The position numbers and the translations under genes were made by a program. Shown here one piece after another: positions 1 through 6,191 of a stretch of 6,399 nucleotides of DNA (positions within the stretch are counted from its first letter, which is position 1; each line of letters starts with the position of its first letter). The stretch lies in contig NZ_CALHTQ010000025.1 in NCBI RefSeq assembly GCF_938039775.1, positions 1 through 6,399 of the forward strand. Direction: 5' to 3'. The notes under the pieces were generated by a model that was not told the DNA's origin, did no database searches, and was given only the letters and a program-made list of their open reading frames with translations. The DNA comes from an uncultured Mogibacterium sp. (lineage in GTDB: Bacteria; Bacillota_A; Clostridia; Peptostreptococcales; Anaerovoracaceae).

Positions 1-1482
1 ATATATAGCGGCTCGAAGATTGTTATATACGGTGACTACGATTGTGATGGCGTAACTTCAACAGCACTGCTGATGAAGGTTATTGGTGCGCTCACAGATA
101 ATGTCACATACTATATTCCTTCTAGGATAGACGAAGGGTATGGACTAAACAAAGCGGCGATAGACTATATATATCAGCAAGAGGGTGAGGTTATAGTCAC
201 TGTTGACTGTGGCTCTGTATCGGCTGAGGAGGTTGCTTATGCAAATAGTCTCGGAATAGAGACTATCGTAACTGACCATCATACGATTAAAGATGTAGTT
301 GCCCCTGGAATAGTTATTAATCCAAAAGCTCCTAATGATACATATCCTTTCAAAGGGCTCGCTGGAGTAGGTGTAGCGTATAAGCTCGCGCTAGCACTAG
401 GCCGCAACTGCGAGATTCCTCGTAGTCTCATCACGGAAGTACTTGAGCTAGTAGCGGTAGCGACTATCGGGGATGTCATGCCACTCGTGGATGAGAACCG
501 TTCTCTTGTAAAGTACGGTCTCAGACTCATGAGGCTCGGATTTAAGAATAAGGGGCTTAGGAGACTGGCGGAACTGTCGGGGGTAGATTACAACAATATT
601 ACTTCGACAAATGTTGCATTTTCATTAGTTCCGAGGATTAATGCTGCTGGTAGACTAGGTGATGCTTCACTCGGAGTAAAAGTTTTGCTATCCGAAGACG
701 ATGATGAGATTGAGAGCTTGTGCACTAAGCTTATGGAGACAAATACGAAGCGACGAGAACTGCAACAGGAAGCTTTTGAAAACTGTATAAGCCTTGCGGA
801 TCATGAGATAGAGAAGGGCGACTTTATCATGATTGAGGCTGAGAATGCTCACGAGGGGATACTCGGAATTGTGGCTGGAAATCTCAAGGAACGTTACAAT
901 AGACCCGTTGTAATAGTCTCTCCTAACGATGGGCAGCTAAAGGGGACTGGTCGCTCTATAGAAGGGATAGACCTATATGCGTTGCTAAATCGTCATTCGG
1001 AGTACTTTGTGAAATTTGGAGGTCATAAGGCAGCTTGTGGTTTCACAATGGAAGTTGAAAATCTAGAAAGCCTAAGGGCGGCGCTGAATGAAGACGTTGC
1101 GGGACTCCTTGCGGATGATGAAAGACTATTTGACAGAAGAATTGATGCGGACTTAGAAATCGCTGTTCCAGAAGTGAGTATAGAACTTGCTAAGGCGCTG
1201 GAGTTATTTGCACCGTTTGGGGCTGGAAACCCTGAACCGATCTTCAAGTTTGAGAAGGCACAAGTTGTAGACTGGAAGTTCCTGTCTGACAATAAGCATG
1301 CGAGATTCTCTGTGATGCAGCGTGGAAGTGCAGTGCAGTGCATACTGTTCAATAAAGCTATGGATGTGTATGAGCGTGTAACGAGCAATAAACCGCTGAC
1401 TGTGTACGGAGTGATGGATATAAATAGGTGGAAGGACAGAGAGAATGTTCAAATCAGAGTCCTCGATATGGAAGAGGCATAG
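1..1482 (+). CDS. recJ: Single-stranded-DNA-specific exonuclease RecJ (5' end outside window)
   Basis: RecJ degrades single-stranded DNA 5' to 3' in the cytoplasm during recombination, mismatch and base-excision repair. The frame is open from base 1, before the first ATG at 73, and begins inside DHH motif I (GDYDCDG, bases 31-51), so the true start lies upstream, probably about 80 codons by family length. In order: motif I; VDCG (bases 202-213); the DHH triad in TDHHT (274-282); IGDVMPLVDENR (near 470-500); PRINAAGRLGDAS (near 630-670); the DHHA1 motif GGHKAACG (1018-1041); and the C-terminal OB-like part opening with FAPFGAGNPEPIF (near 1210). The visible 493 residues, plus the missing N-terminus, fit the usual 560-580. 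All recognisable metal-binding Asp/His residues are present, so the enzyme looks intact. Its last 38 bases overlap the next gene, suggesting translational coupling. Identification is very secure. Confidence 0.97.
   Translation: MYSGSKIVIYGDYDCDGVTSTALLMKVIGALTDNVTYYIPSRIDEGYGLNKAAIDYIYQQEGEVIVTVDCGSVSAEEVAYANSLGIETIVTDHHTIKDVVAPGIVINPKAPNDTYPFKGLAGVGVAYKLALALGRNCEIPRSLITEVLELVAVATIGDVMPLVDENRSLVKYGLRLMRLGFKNKGLRRLAELSGVDYNNITSTNVAFSLVPRINAAGRLGDASLGVKVLLSEDDDEIESLCTKLMETNTKRRELQQEAFENCISLADHEIEKGDFIMIEAENAHEGILGIVAGNLKERYNRPVVIVSPNDGQLKGTGRSIEGIDLYALLNRHSEYFVKFGGHKAACGFTMEVENLESLRAALNEDVAGLLADDERLFDRRIDADLEIAVPEVSIELAKALELFAPFGAGNPEPIFKFEKAQVVDWKFLSDNKHARFSVMQRGSAVQCILFNKAMDVYERVTSNKPLTVYGVMDINRWKDRENVQIRVLDMEEA
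1432..1436 (+). promoter_or_regulatory. Shine-Dalgarno site of the S41 peptidase gene, inside recJ
   Basis: AAGGA lies 8 bases before the ATG at 1445, within the recJ coding sequence. It supports the start at 1445, which places the beginning of the peptidase gene inside the 3' end of recJ. There is no other in-frame ATG before the membrane segment, and the basic residues preceding that segment are what one expects of a membrane anchor. Confidence 0.6.
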
Positions 1483-2617
1483 AACATCGATAATAGCATT
1501 TGCCGCAGGCTTCGGAGCCGCAGTGATTTGCGCTGTCATTTTTATGCATGTAGTTCTTGGCGGTAGGCTTATATCTCAGTACAAGCTTGATCAGTATGAG
1601 GCTCTAAACGATGAGTTTGGTAAGTACTACGAGATGCAGAAAATTATAAACAACAAGTCGTATTATAAGCAGGATACTGACAGTCTAGATAAGGCGGTTG
1701 CTAGTGGGATACTCAAAACCGTAGATGATAAATATGCCGAATACATGGCAGAGAAGGAGTACGAGGCTTTTGAACGCAGATATCTAACATCGTATTCTGG
1801 AGTTGGAGTAGCTCTTAAGTCAGATGAAAATGATAAAATTGTGGTGAATAGGGTTCTATCTGGTAGTGATGCTGAGAGAGCAGGTATCACGGCAGGAGAT
1901 GTTCTACTCAAGGTTGATGGCAAAAACGTTAAGAGTCTAGACGATGCAGCAGATTTTATGGAAGATACAAAAGACAGCGATGTCGAATTCACCATTTTGC
2001 GCGGGGGCGTTGTCAAGAAGTACAAGCTGTCTCGCTCAAAGGTCGAGGATGATGGTGTTACGTATGAGGTAAAGGATTCATCTAAGCACATTGGATATAT
2101 CCGTATCAGCACATTTAGAAAAGGAACCACAAAGTCCTTTAGAGACGCAGTGGAAAATCTCAAAGTAGAGGACTGCAATAAGATTATTATCGATGTACGC
2201 GGCAATACTGGCGGTGTGGTCGAAGAAGCTTTTGGCTCTGCGGATAAGGTTTTGAAGAAAGCGAAGCTCGGCAAAATAGTTTCCAAGAACAAGACTAGAG
2301 TATTTAGCTCTGATAAGAAGTCGGCTGATGTCAAGATGGTAGTTCTCGTAGACCAGGACACAGCGAGTGCTGCAGAAATATTTGCCGCGGCGTTAAAAGC
2401 AAATGGTGTTAAGGTCGTCGGGACCAAGACGTACGGAAAAGGTGTAATACAGACCGTATTTAAGATGAAGGACGGCTCTGTGGTGAAGCTTACGACTGCC
2501 GAATACATCGATCCTAATGGTAAGAAGATAAATGAAAAGGGTATTATGCCAAATGTGGAAGTCGCCTCAGGTGATGCAGCAATCAAGGAGGCAGTGAAGT
2601 TACTAGAGGATAAGTAG
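1445..2617 (+). CDS. S41 family C-terminal processing peptidase with PDZ domain (Ctp/Tsp type)
   Basis: A membrane-anchored serine protease of the carboxy-terminal processing family, which cleaves proteins outside the membrane. The 390-residue product has a short basic N-terminus (WKRHR), one hydrophobic segment at about residues 14-38, a helical linker, a PDZ domain at about 115-198 (SGVGVAL, then AERAGITAGDVLLKVDGK) and an S41 catalytic domain at about 215-372. The catalytic serine is probably S308 in TASAAEIF and the lysine K332 in TYGKGVIQ, both in their classical contexts, followed by the family motif EYIDPNGKKINEKGI. The substrate-loop motif usually read as D-L-R-N-N-P-G-G is DVRGNTGG here (250-257), a mild deviation. 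No C-terminal peptidoglycan-binding domain is present, unlike some Bacillus Ctp proteins. The substrate cannot be told from sequence. It overlaps recJ by 38 bases and ends 10 bases before the next gene. ctpA/ctpB assignment is not possible, so no symbol is given. Confidence 0.93.
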   Translation: MFKSESSIWKRHRTSIIAFAAGFGAAVICAVIFMHVVLGGRLISQYKLDQYEALNDEFGKYYEMQKIINNKSYYKQDTDSLDKAVASGILKTVDDKYAEYMAEKEYEAFERRYLTSYSGVGVALKSDENDKIVVNRVLSGSDAERAGITAGDVLLKVDGKNVKSLDDAADFMEDTKDSDVEFTILRGGVVKKYKLSRSKVEDDGVTYEVKDSSKHIGYIRISTFRKGTTKSFRDAVENLKVEDCNKIIIDVRGNTGGVVEEAFGSADKVLKKAKLGKIVSKNKTRVFSSDKKSADVKMVVLVDQDTASAAEIFAAALKANGVKVVGTKTYGKGVIQTVFKMKDGSVVKLTTAEYIDPNGKKINEKGIMPNVEVASGDAAIKEAVKLLEDK

Positions 2618-2621
2618 GAGG
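2616..2621 (+). promoter_or_regulatory. Strong Shine-Dalgarno site of the phosphopantetheinyl transferase gene
   Basis: AGGAGG, a near-consensus site, sits 6 bases before the ATG at 2628. Its first two bases are the last two of the peptidase stop codon TAG (2615-2617). This is the best ribosome binding site in the window and fixes the start of the next gene. Confidence 0.8.
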
Positions 2622-2627
2622 TCCGCT

Positions 2628-3287
2628 ATGTATTTATTCTATACAAATGAATACAAGAGGAACTCAGCTCATAGTAGAGAGCTGCTGGCGATGAGCATTA
2701 GGAAACTTACAATGCTAGATACCGATTTGCTCGTTACTCCTAAAATAGCTGCTCTTGATGACAATGAACTACGCAGATATATTTCAGATAACATCGAAAT
2801 GAATAAGAATGGAAAGCCGAGCATTAAGGGTATTCCAGATTACTCGATTTCTCATGGTGAGAATACCTGGGCAATCATTTTTTCAGATACACCATGCGGT
2901 CTTGATATACAGTATAATAGAGAGGCGAAGCTTGAGAAAATCGCCTCGAAGTTCTATCAGGAAGATGAGGCTGAGAGTGCTGACCGTCTAGGGCAGGATG
3001 AGTTTTTTCGTATTTGGTCAAGACGAGAGGCTCTTATAAAGGCTGCTGGAAGTACGGTGTTCAGTGAAGCACCGAGCACGATGGGAGGAATTGCCTCCTA
3101 CCAAGGTTTCGAGTGGTGCATCTATGATGTTTCGATAGATTTCGAAGAAAATAACCATGAAAGTAAACTGAGTGTAACAAGCATGCAGGAGAGAAAGCTT
3201 AAGAGGCCACACGTAGCAGTTGCAGTAAGATGCGATTCTGAATTTAAAGAGGCAGGTAATATCAAGGCACTTAAACTTGAGCTGTAA
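2628..3287 (+). CDS. Sfp-type 4'-phosphopantetheinyl transferase superfamily protein
   Basis: Enzymes of this family move the 4'-phosphopantetheine arm of coenzyme A onto a conserved serine of acyl or peptidyl carrier proteins, turning them from apo to holo form. The 219-residue length is typical of the Sfp (two-lobed) type and well above the roughly 120 residues of AcpS. Visible motifs are GKPSIKG followed by DYSISHG (62-77, with H76), GLDIQ (91-95, with metal-binding D93) and FFRIWSRREALIKAAG (126-141, with E134 and K138), matching the family pattern W-[ST]-x-[KR]-E-A-x-x-K. The Glu usually found two residues after the metal-binding Asp is Gln95. I believe this variation occurs in other family members, so it does not by itself mean inactivity. 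No carrier protein, polyketide or peptide synthetase gene is visible nearby, so the target may be the fatty-acid ACP or a distant pathway. Without substrate evidence I do not assign sfp or acpT. Confidence 0.9.
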   Translation: MYLFYTNEYKRNSAHSRELLAMSIRKLTMLDTDLLVTPKIAALDDNELRRYISDNIEMNKNGKPSIKGIPDYSISHGENTWAIIFSDTPCGLDIQYNREAKLEKIASKFYQEDEAESADRLGQDEFFRIWSRREALIKAAGSTVFSEAPSTMGGIASYQGFEWCIYDVSIDFEENNHESKLSVTSMQERKLKRPHVAVAVRCDSEFKEAGNIKALKLEL

Positions 3288-3346
3288 GCACAGATAAAAG
3301 ACGCTAATAAAAGCACAGGACATACAGAAGATAGGAGCATAAGGAT

Positions 3347-3892
3347 ATGGGTAAGAAGCGTGGTGTCGGTGACGAAGCTATGAGATACCTGTCACACCGC
3401 ATGCGAACCGAACAGGAGATGCGTCAGCACCTCAAGGAGAAAGAGTACGAAGACTCAGAGATTGAAGGTGCGATTAGTGATCTTAGAGAACATCACTATA
3501 TAGATGATTACGAATATGCGCTTGCCTTCTATAGGAACTCATTTGAGAAACTCAGGGGAGGTATGAGGGCAAAGCGTGAGCTCGAGCAGCGTGGCATAGA
3601 TGCTTTAACTGCAGATAATGCTTTAGAAGACTATAAATACGAAGCGGGAATAGATGAGCTTGCAAACGCTAGGTGGATTGCAATGCAGAGTATATACGGT
3701 TCCGACATAGCGAATGGATATAGAGAATCGGGTGAAAGCGTGTTACTTGGTGATTCAGCAGGCGAAGAAGCGGAGCATCTGGATGAACGCAAGATTGCAT
3801 CGATGGCTAGAAAGCTTGAAAATAGAGGGTATACTAGCGGTATTATCTATAAGGTAATACTAGAGATGCGTAGCTGGAAAGTTAAGGCGTAA
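3347..3892 (+). CDS. recX: Regulatory protein RecX
   Basis: RecX binds RecA filaments and modulates, usually inhibits, strand exchange and ATPase activity. The 181-residue product shows the all-helical repeats of the family: AMRYLSHRMRTEQEMRQHLKE (about 11-31), the YIDDYEYALAFYRN segment (51-64), GGMRAKRELEQRGI (71-84), and a last repeat KIASMARKLENRGYTSGIIYKVI (149-171). Between the second and third repeats lies a stretch of about 30 residues (115-147) rich in Gly, Ser and Glu that looks like a flexible acidic linker. AGGAG at 3333-3337 lies 9 bases before the ATG. The AAGGAT that touches the start codon is too close to serve. It follows the transferase gene by 59 bases without a visible terminator. 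recX often sits beside recA; here it is instead in a group with recJ and rmuC. Confidence 0.92.
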   Translation: MGKKRGVGDEAMRYLSHRMRTEQEMRQHLKEKEYEDSEIEGAISDLREHHYIDDYEYALAFYRNSFEKLRGGMRAKRELEQRGIDALTADNALEDYKYEAGIDELANARWIAMQSIYGSDIANGYRESGESVLLGDSAGEEAEHLDERKIASMARKLENRGYTSGIIYKVILEMRSWKVKA

Positions 3893-3926
3893 AAGTTAGA
3901 TTATAGAAAAACAAGGTCAATCATAG

Positions 3927-5018
3927 ATGAATATTTTTATGATAATGTTATTAATTATGTGTCTAGGGTCAATGCTGATGAGCATCCTCGTTCTGATGCG
4001 CAGTAAGGGTAATGACGAACGAATTGATACGTATTTTAAAGCCTATGGTGATGCCATTGCCAAGAGTCAGATGACGATGTCTGAACATCAGGATTTGAGG
4101 CTCAAGGAGCTCAATGATAGTATGGCGAGGCTTCGTGCGGAGAACAACACGCAGATTGAGAATATACGCCGTACGGTAGACGAGAAACTGCAAAGTACAC
4201 TTGATACAAGGCTTACTAAGTCTTTTGGCCTAGTAAATGAAAGACTAGAGCAAGTGTACCGAGGACTTGGGGAAATGCAGTCCGTAGCTCAAGGAGTCGG
4301 TGATCTTAGAAAGATTTTATCTAACGTAAAGACTCGCGGTATTCTCGGCGAGGTTCAGCTTGGCTCGATTTTGGAGCAGATGCTGCCTCCTAGTCATTAT
4401 GTGAAAAATGCGAGGCTCAAAGAGAACAGCAGAGAGAATGTAGAGTTTGCAATTAGGTTTCCTGGAACTGATGATCATGATGTCTTCCTTCCTATCGATG
4501 CTAAATTCCCTGGAGATGCATATAATGCACTGCTAGAGGCGTATGACCTTGGAGAGAAGGAGACCATAGCCGAAGCAAAGAAGAAGCTAGTTAATAGAAT
4601 CGAGAGTGAAGCGAAGGATATTAACGGCAAGTACATCAATCCTCCGTTTACGACAGATTTTGCAATATTGTTCTTGCCGTTTGAGGGTCTTTATTCTGAA
4701 GCGATTAATGCAGGTCTCATCGAACCGTTACAGAGAAAGTATAAGGTCACCATTGCGGGACCGACTACGATGGCGGCACTTCTAAATAGTCTTCAGATGG
4801 GATTCAATACGTTGGCTATAGAAAAGAAAAGCAGCGAAGTGTGGGAACTTCTCCATGCTGTACAGAAAGAATTTGAAAGATTTGAAGCAGTCTTAATCAA
4901 ATCGCAAGTTCATTTAAAGCAAGCAAGTGATGACCTCGATGAACTATCAGGTGTTCGTATGCGCCAGATGAAGAGGGTGCTTCAGAGAGTAAATAATATT
5001 GACGACGAAGAGGAATAA
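3927..5018 (+). CDS. rmuC: DNA recombination protein RmuC
   Basis: RmuC-family proteins limit recombination at short inverted repeats and are predicted to have a nuclease-like core; the biochemical activity is poorly defined. The 363-residue protein starts with a membrane segment (about 3-24) unusually rich in methionine (seven Met in the first 24 residues). A charged coiled-coil stretch follows (about 28-130), then the conserved RmuC core: TRGILGEVQLGSILEQML (137-153), VFLPIDAKFPGDAY (186-199), DFAILFLPFEGLYSEA (244-259) and VTIAGPTTMAALLNSLQMGF (274-293). The C-terminus is again helical and ends acidic (DDEEE). Length is at the shorter end of the family, with the difference in the coiled coil rather than the core. 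The ribosome binding site is weak (AAGGT at 3913-3917, 9 bases before the ATG). The stop codon is 2 bases before the next start, so the two genes are surely co-transcribed and probably translationally coupled. Confidence 0.95.
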   Translation: MNIFMIMLLIMCLGSMLMSILVLMRSKGNDERIDTYFKAYGDAIAKSQMTMSEHQDLRLKELNDSMARLRAENNTQIENIRRTVDEKLQSTLDTRLTKSFGLVNERLEQVYRGLGEMQSVAQGVGDLRKILSNVKTRGILGEVQLGSILEQMLPPSHYVKNARLKENSRENVEFAIRFPGTDDHDVFLPIDAKFPGDAYNALLEAYDLGEKETIAEAKKKLVNRIESEAKDINGKYINPPFTTDFAILFLPFEGLYSEAINAGLIEPLQRKYKVTIAGPTTMAALLNSLQMGFNTLAIEKKSSEVWELLHAVQKEFERFEAVLIKSQVHLKQASDDLDELSGVRMRQMKRVLQRVNNIDDEEE

Positions 5019-5020
5019 GC

Positions 5021-5728
5021 ATGAAAATATACGCAATTGCGGATCTTCACCTTTCCTTTGATGAGAGAATAGATAAGCCGATGGACGTCTTTGGTGCTGG
5101 CTGGGGTGACCATGCAGAACGAGTTAAAGCTGCATGGTCCGAGCTTGTTACTGACGATGACATTGTAATAATTGCAGGAGATATATCGTGGGGGCTAAAG
5201 CTAGACGAAGCGATGGCTGATCTTGACTGGATTCATGAGCTGCCTGGTCAGAAGGTGCTTCTGCGGGGCAATCACGACTTATGGTGGTGTAAGATACAGT
5301 ATCTAAGGACACTTTACGACGACATGTATTTTCTGCAAAATGACTGTTACTATATAGAACCACTAGACCTTGCAATATGCGGATCGCGCGGCTGGCCGAC
5401 ACCAGATGCTGTTTCGTACACCGAACATGATGAAAAGATGTACCTGCGTGAGCAGGGTAGAATGAGAAATAGTCTCAGTGAGGCGAAGAAAAAGGGCGTA
5501 TCTGAGATAATCATGGCTATGCACTATCCACCAGCGAAGATGGAAGAGACAGAATTTACTAAAATCATGAAGAATTACGGTGTTACTAAGTGCATATACG
5601 GACACCTTCACGGAATGGCCGCTTGGGCTAATGGCATAAAAGGTGAGCATGACGGTATAGATTACAAGCTCGTTTCACTCGACTATCTAGGTGCGAGACC
5701 AAAGCTTATATATGACAGTGAGAAATAA
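5021..5728 (+). CDS. Calcineurin-like metallophosphoesterase (predicted phosphohydrolase, COG1768-like)
   Basis: A predicted cytoplasmic two-metal phosphoesterase of unknown substrate. The 235 residues contain the full set of family motifs in order: ADLHL (D8, H10), AGDISWG (D54), RGNHDLWW (N84, H85), MHYPP (H168) and GHLHG (H195, H197). All expected metal ligands are present, so it should be active. The GDISWG plus GNHDLWW wording and the length resemble the predicted phosphohydrolases grouped as COG1768; that grouping is from memory and was not searched. There is no signal peptide or membrane segment. It starts 2 bases after the rmuC stop, with GAGGA (5010-5014) at the end of rmuC as the likely ribosome binding site. 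The tight link to a recombination gene hints at, but does not show, a nucleic-acid or nucleotide substrate. The other possibility is a general phosphodiesterase. Confidence 0.93.
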   Translation: MKIYAIADLHLSFDERIDKPMDVFGAGWGDHAERVKAAWSELVTDDDIVIIAGDISWGLKLDEAMADLDWIHELPGQKVLLRGNHDLWWCKIQYLRTLYDDMYFLQNDCYYIEPLDLAICGSRGWPTPDAVSYTEHDEKMYLREQGRMRNSLSEAKKKGVSEIIMAMHYPPAKMEETEFTKIMKNYGVTKCIYGHLHGMAAWANGIKGEHDGIDYKLVSLDYLGARPKLIYDSEK

Positions 5729-5759
5729 AAGGATAAATTAAAACGAGGGATATTTATCA

Positions 5760-6176
5760 ATGAAATATGCATTTATAATAAATCCGATTGCGGGAAACGG
5801 AAAGAAAGCAGATAAGCTGTGCAAGGATATTAGTGCGGCTGCATTAGATTCGGAATTTGATATTGAGCTACACTACACAACAGGTCCAGGATCAGCTACA
5901 CACATTGCAGATAAGATTGCGAGTGAAGCTGAGCGTGATGGCGAAGAGATTCGCATCTACGCATGCGGAGGAGATGGCACTGTAAATGAAGTTGCAAATG
6001 GTATTTATGGCCATGCAAATGCTGCACTTGGAGTTATTCCAATCGGCAGTGGTAACGACCTTATCCGCAACTTTGGTGGCTCGAGAAATACCGATTACAA
6101 GGATCTAATGTCACAGCTGTTGGCTGAGGAAGAGGTCATCGATGTGATGGCATATTCTTATGAGAGAGACGGATAA
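5760..6176 (+). CDS. Diacylglycerol kinase family lipid kinase, N-terminal half ending at an in-frame TAA
   Basis: The product resembles the DagK/YegS/BmrU family of soluble lipid kinases, which phosphorylate diacylglycerol or related lipids using ATP. The 138 residues hold the N-terminal ATP-binding domain: NPIAGNGK (8-15), GGDGTVNEVANG (70-81) and the P-x-GSGND loop (IPIGSGND, 93-100). The family is normally about 290-310 residues with an essential C-terminal beta-sandwich domain. Here the frame stops at TAA 6174-6176, just where that domain should begin, and resumes in the same frame with family-like sequence. The gene is therefore either a recent nonsense pseudogene, a readthrough gene, or carries a sequencing error. 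If the stop is real and terminates translation, the 138-residue product should not be an active kinase. The start at 5760 is supported by GAGGGA (5745-5750), 10 bases upstream, and by the typical MKYAFIINP opening. It lies 31 bases after the phosphoesterase. Confidence 0.85.
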   Translation: MKYAFIINPIAGNGKKADKLCKDISAAALDSEFDIELHYTTGPGSATHIADKIASEAERDGEEIRIYACGGDGTVNEVANGIYGHANAALGVIPIGSGNDLIRNFGGSRNTDYKDLMSQLLAEEEVIDVMAYSYERDG

Positions 6177-6191
6177 TCCTATGATAGGATT
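6175..6191. repeat. Perfect 7-bp inverted repeat overlapping the TAA stop
   Basis: AATCCTA (6175-6181) and TAGGATT (6185-6191) are exact reverse complements separated by TGA. In RNA this could form a short hairpin with a three-base loop, extended by a possible U-G pair between 6174 and 6192. The last two bases of the TAA stop lie in the left arm. No T-run follows and the arms are AT-rich, so it is not a convincing terminator. A perfect repeat this short can also arise by chance. Confidence 0.6.

Noticed and set aside
1663..2586. Long open frame of 307 codons on the - strand opposite the S41 peptidase gene
   Set aside because: It is antisense to a gene with strong protein motifs. Its translation is Ser/Thr/Leu-rich with no recognisable domain, and no ribosome binding site or neighbour supports it.
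2665..2684. Inverted repeat CAGCTC / GAGCTG near the start of the phosphopantetheinyl transferase gene
   Set aside because: Six base pairs with an 8-base loop, fully inside coding sequence and without a following T-run. No support for a terminator or a regulatory role.
3271..3310. Possible promoter between the transferase gene and recX (TTAAAC with GATAAA, or TTGAGC with TAATAA)
   Set aside because: The first pair matches only 3 of 6 and 4 of 6 consensus bases at 16-base spacing, and the second has a 22-base spacer. Neither is better than chance in AT-rich sequence.
4213..4236. Inverted repeat TTACTA / TAGTAA in the rmuC coiled-coil region
   Set aside because: AT-rich six-base arms with a 12-base loop inside a clear coding region; expected by chance.
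6174..6176. Alternative genetic code in which TAA is a sense codon
   Set aside because: TAA ends the transferase, recX, rmuC and phosphoesterase genes at the expected lengths, so it works as a normal stop here.
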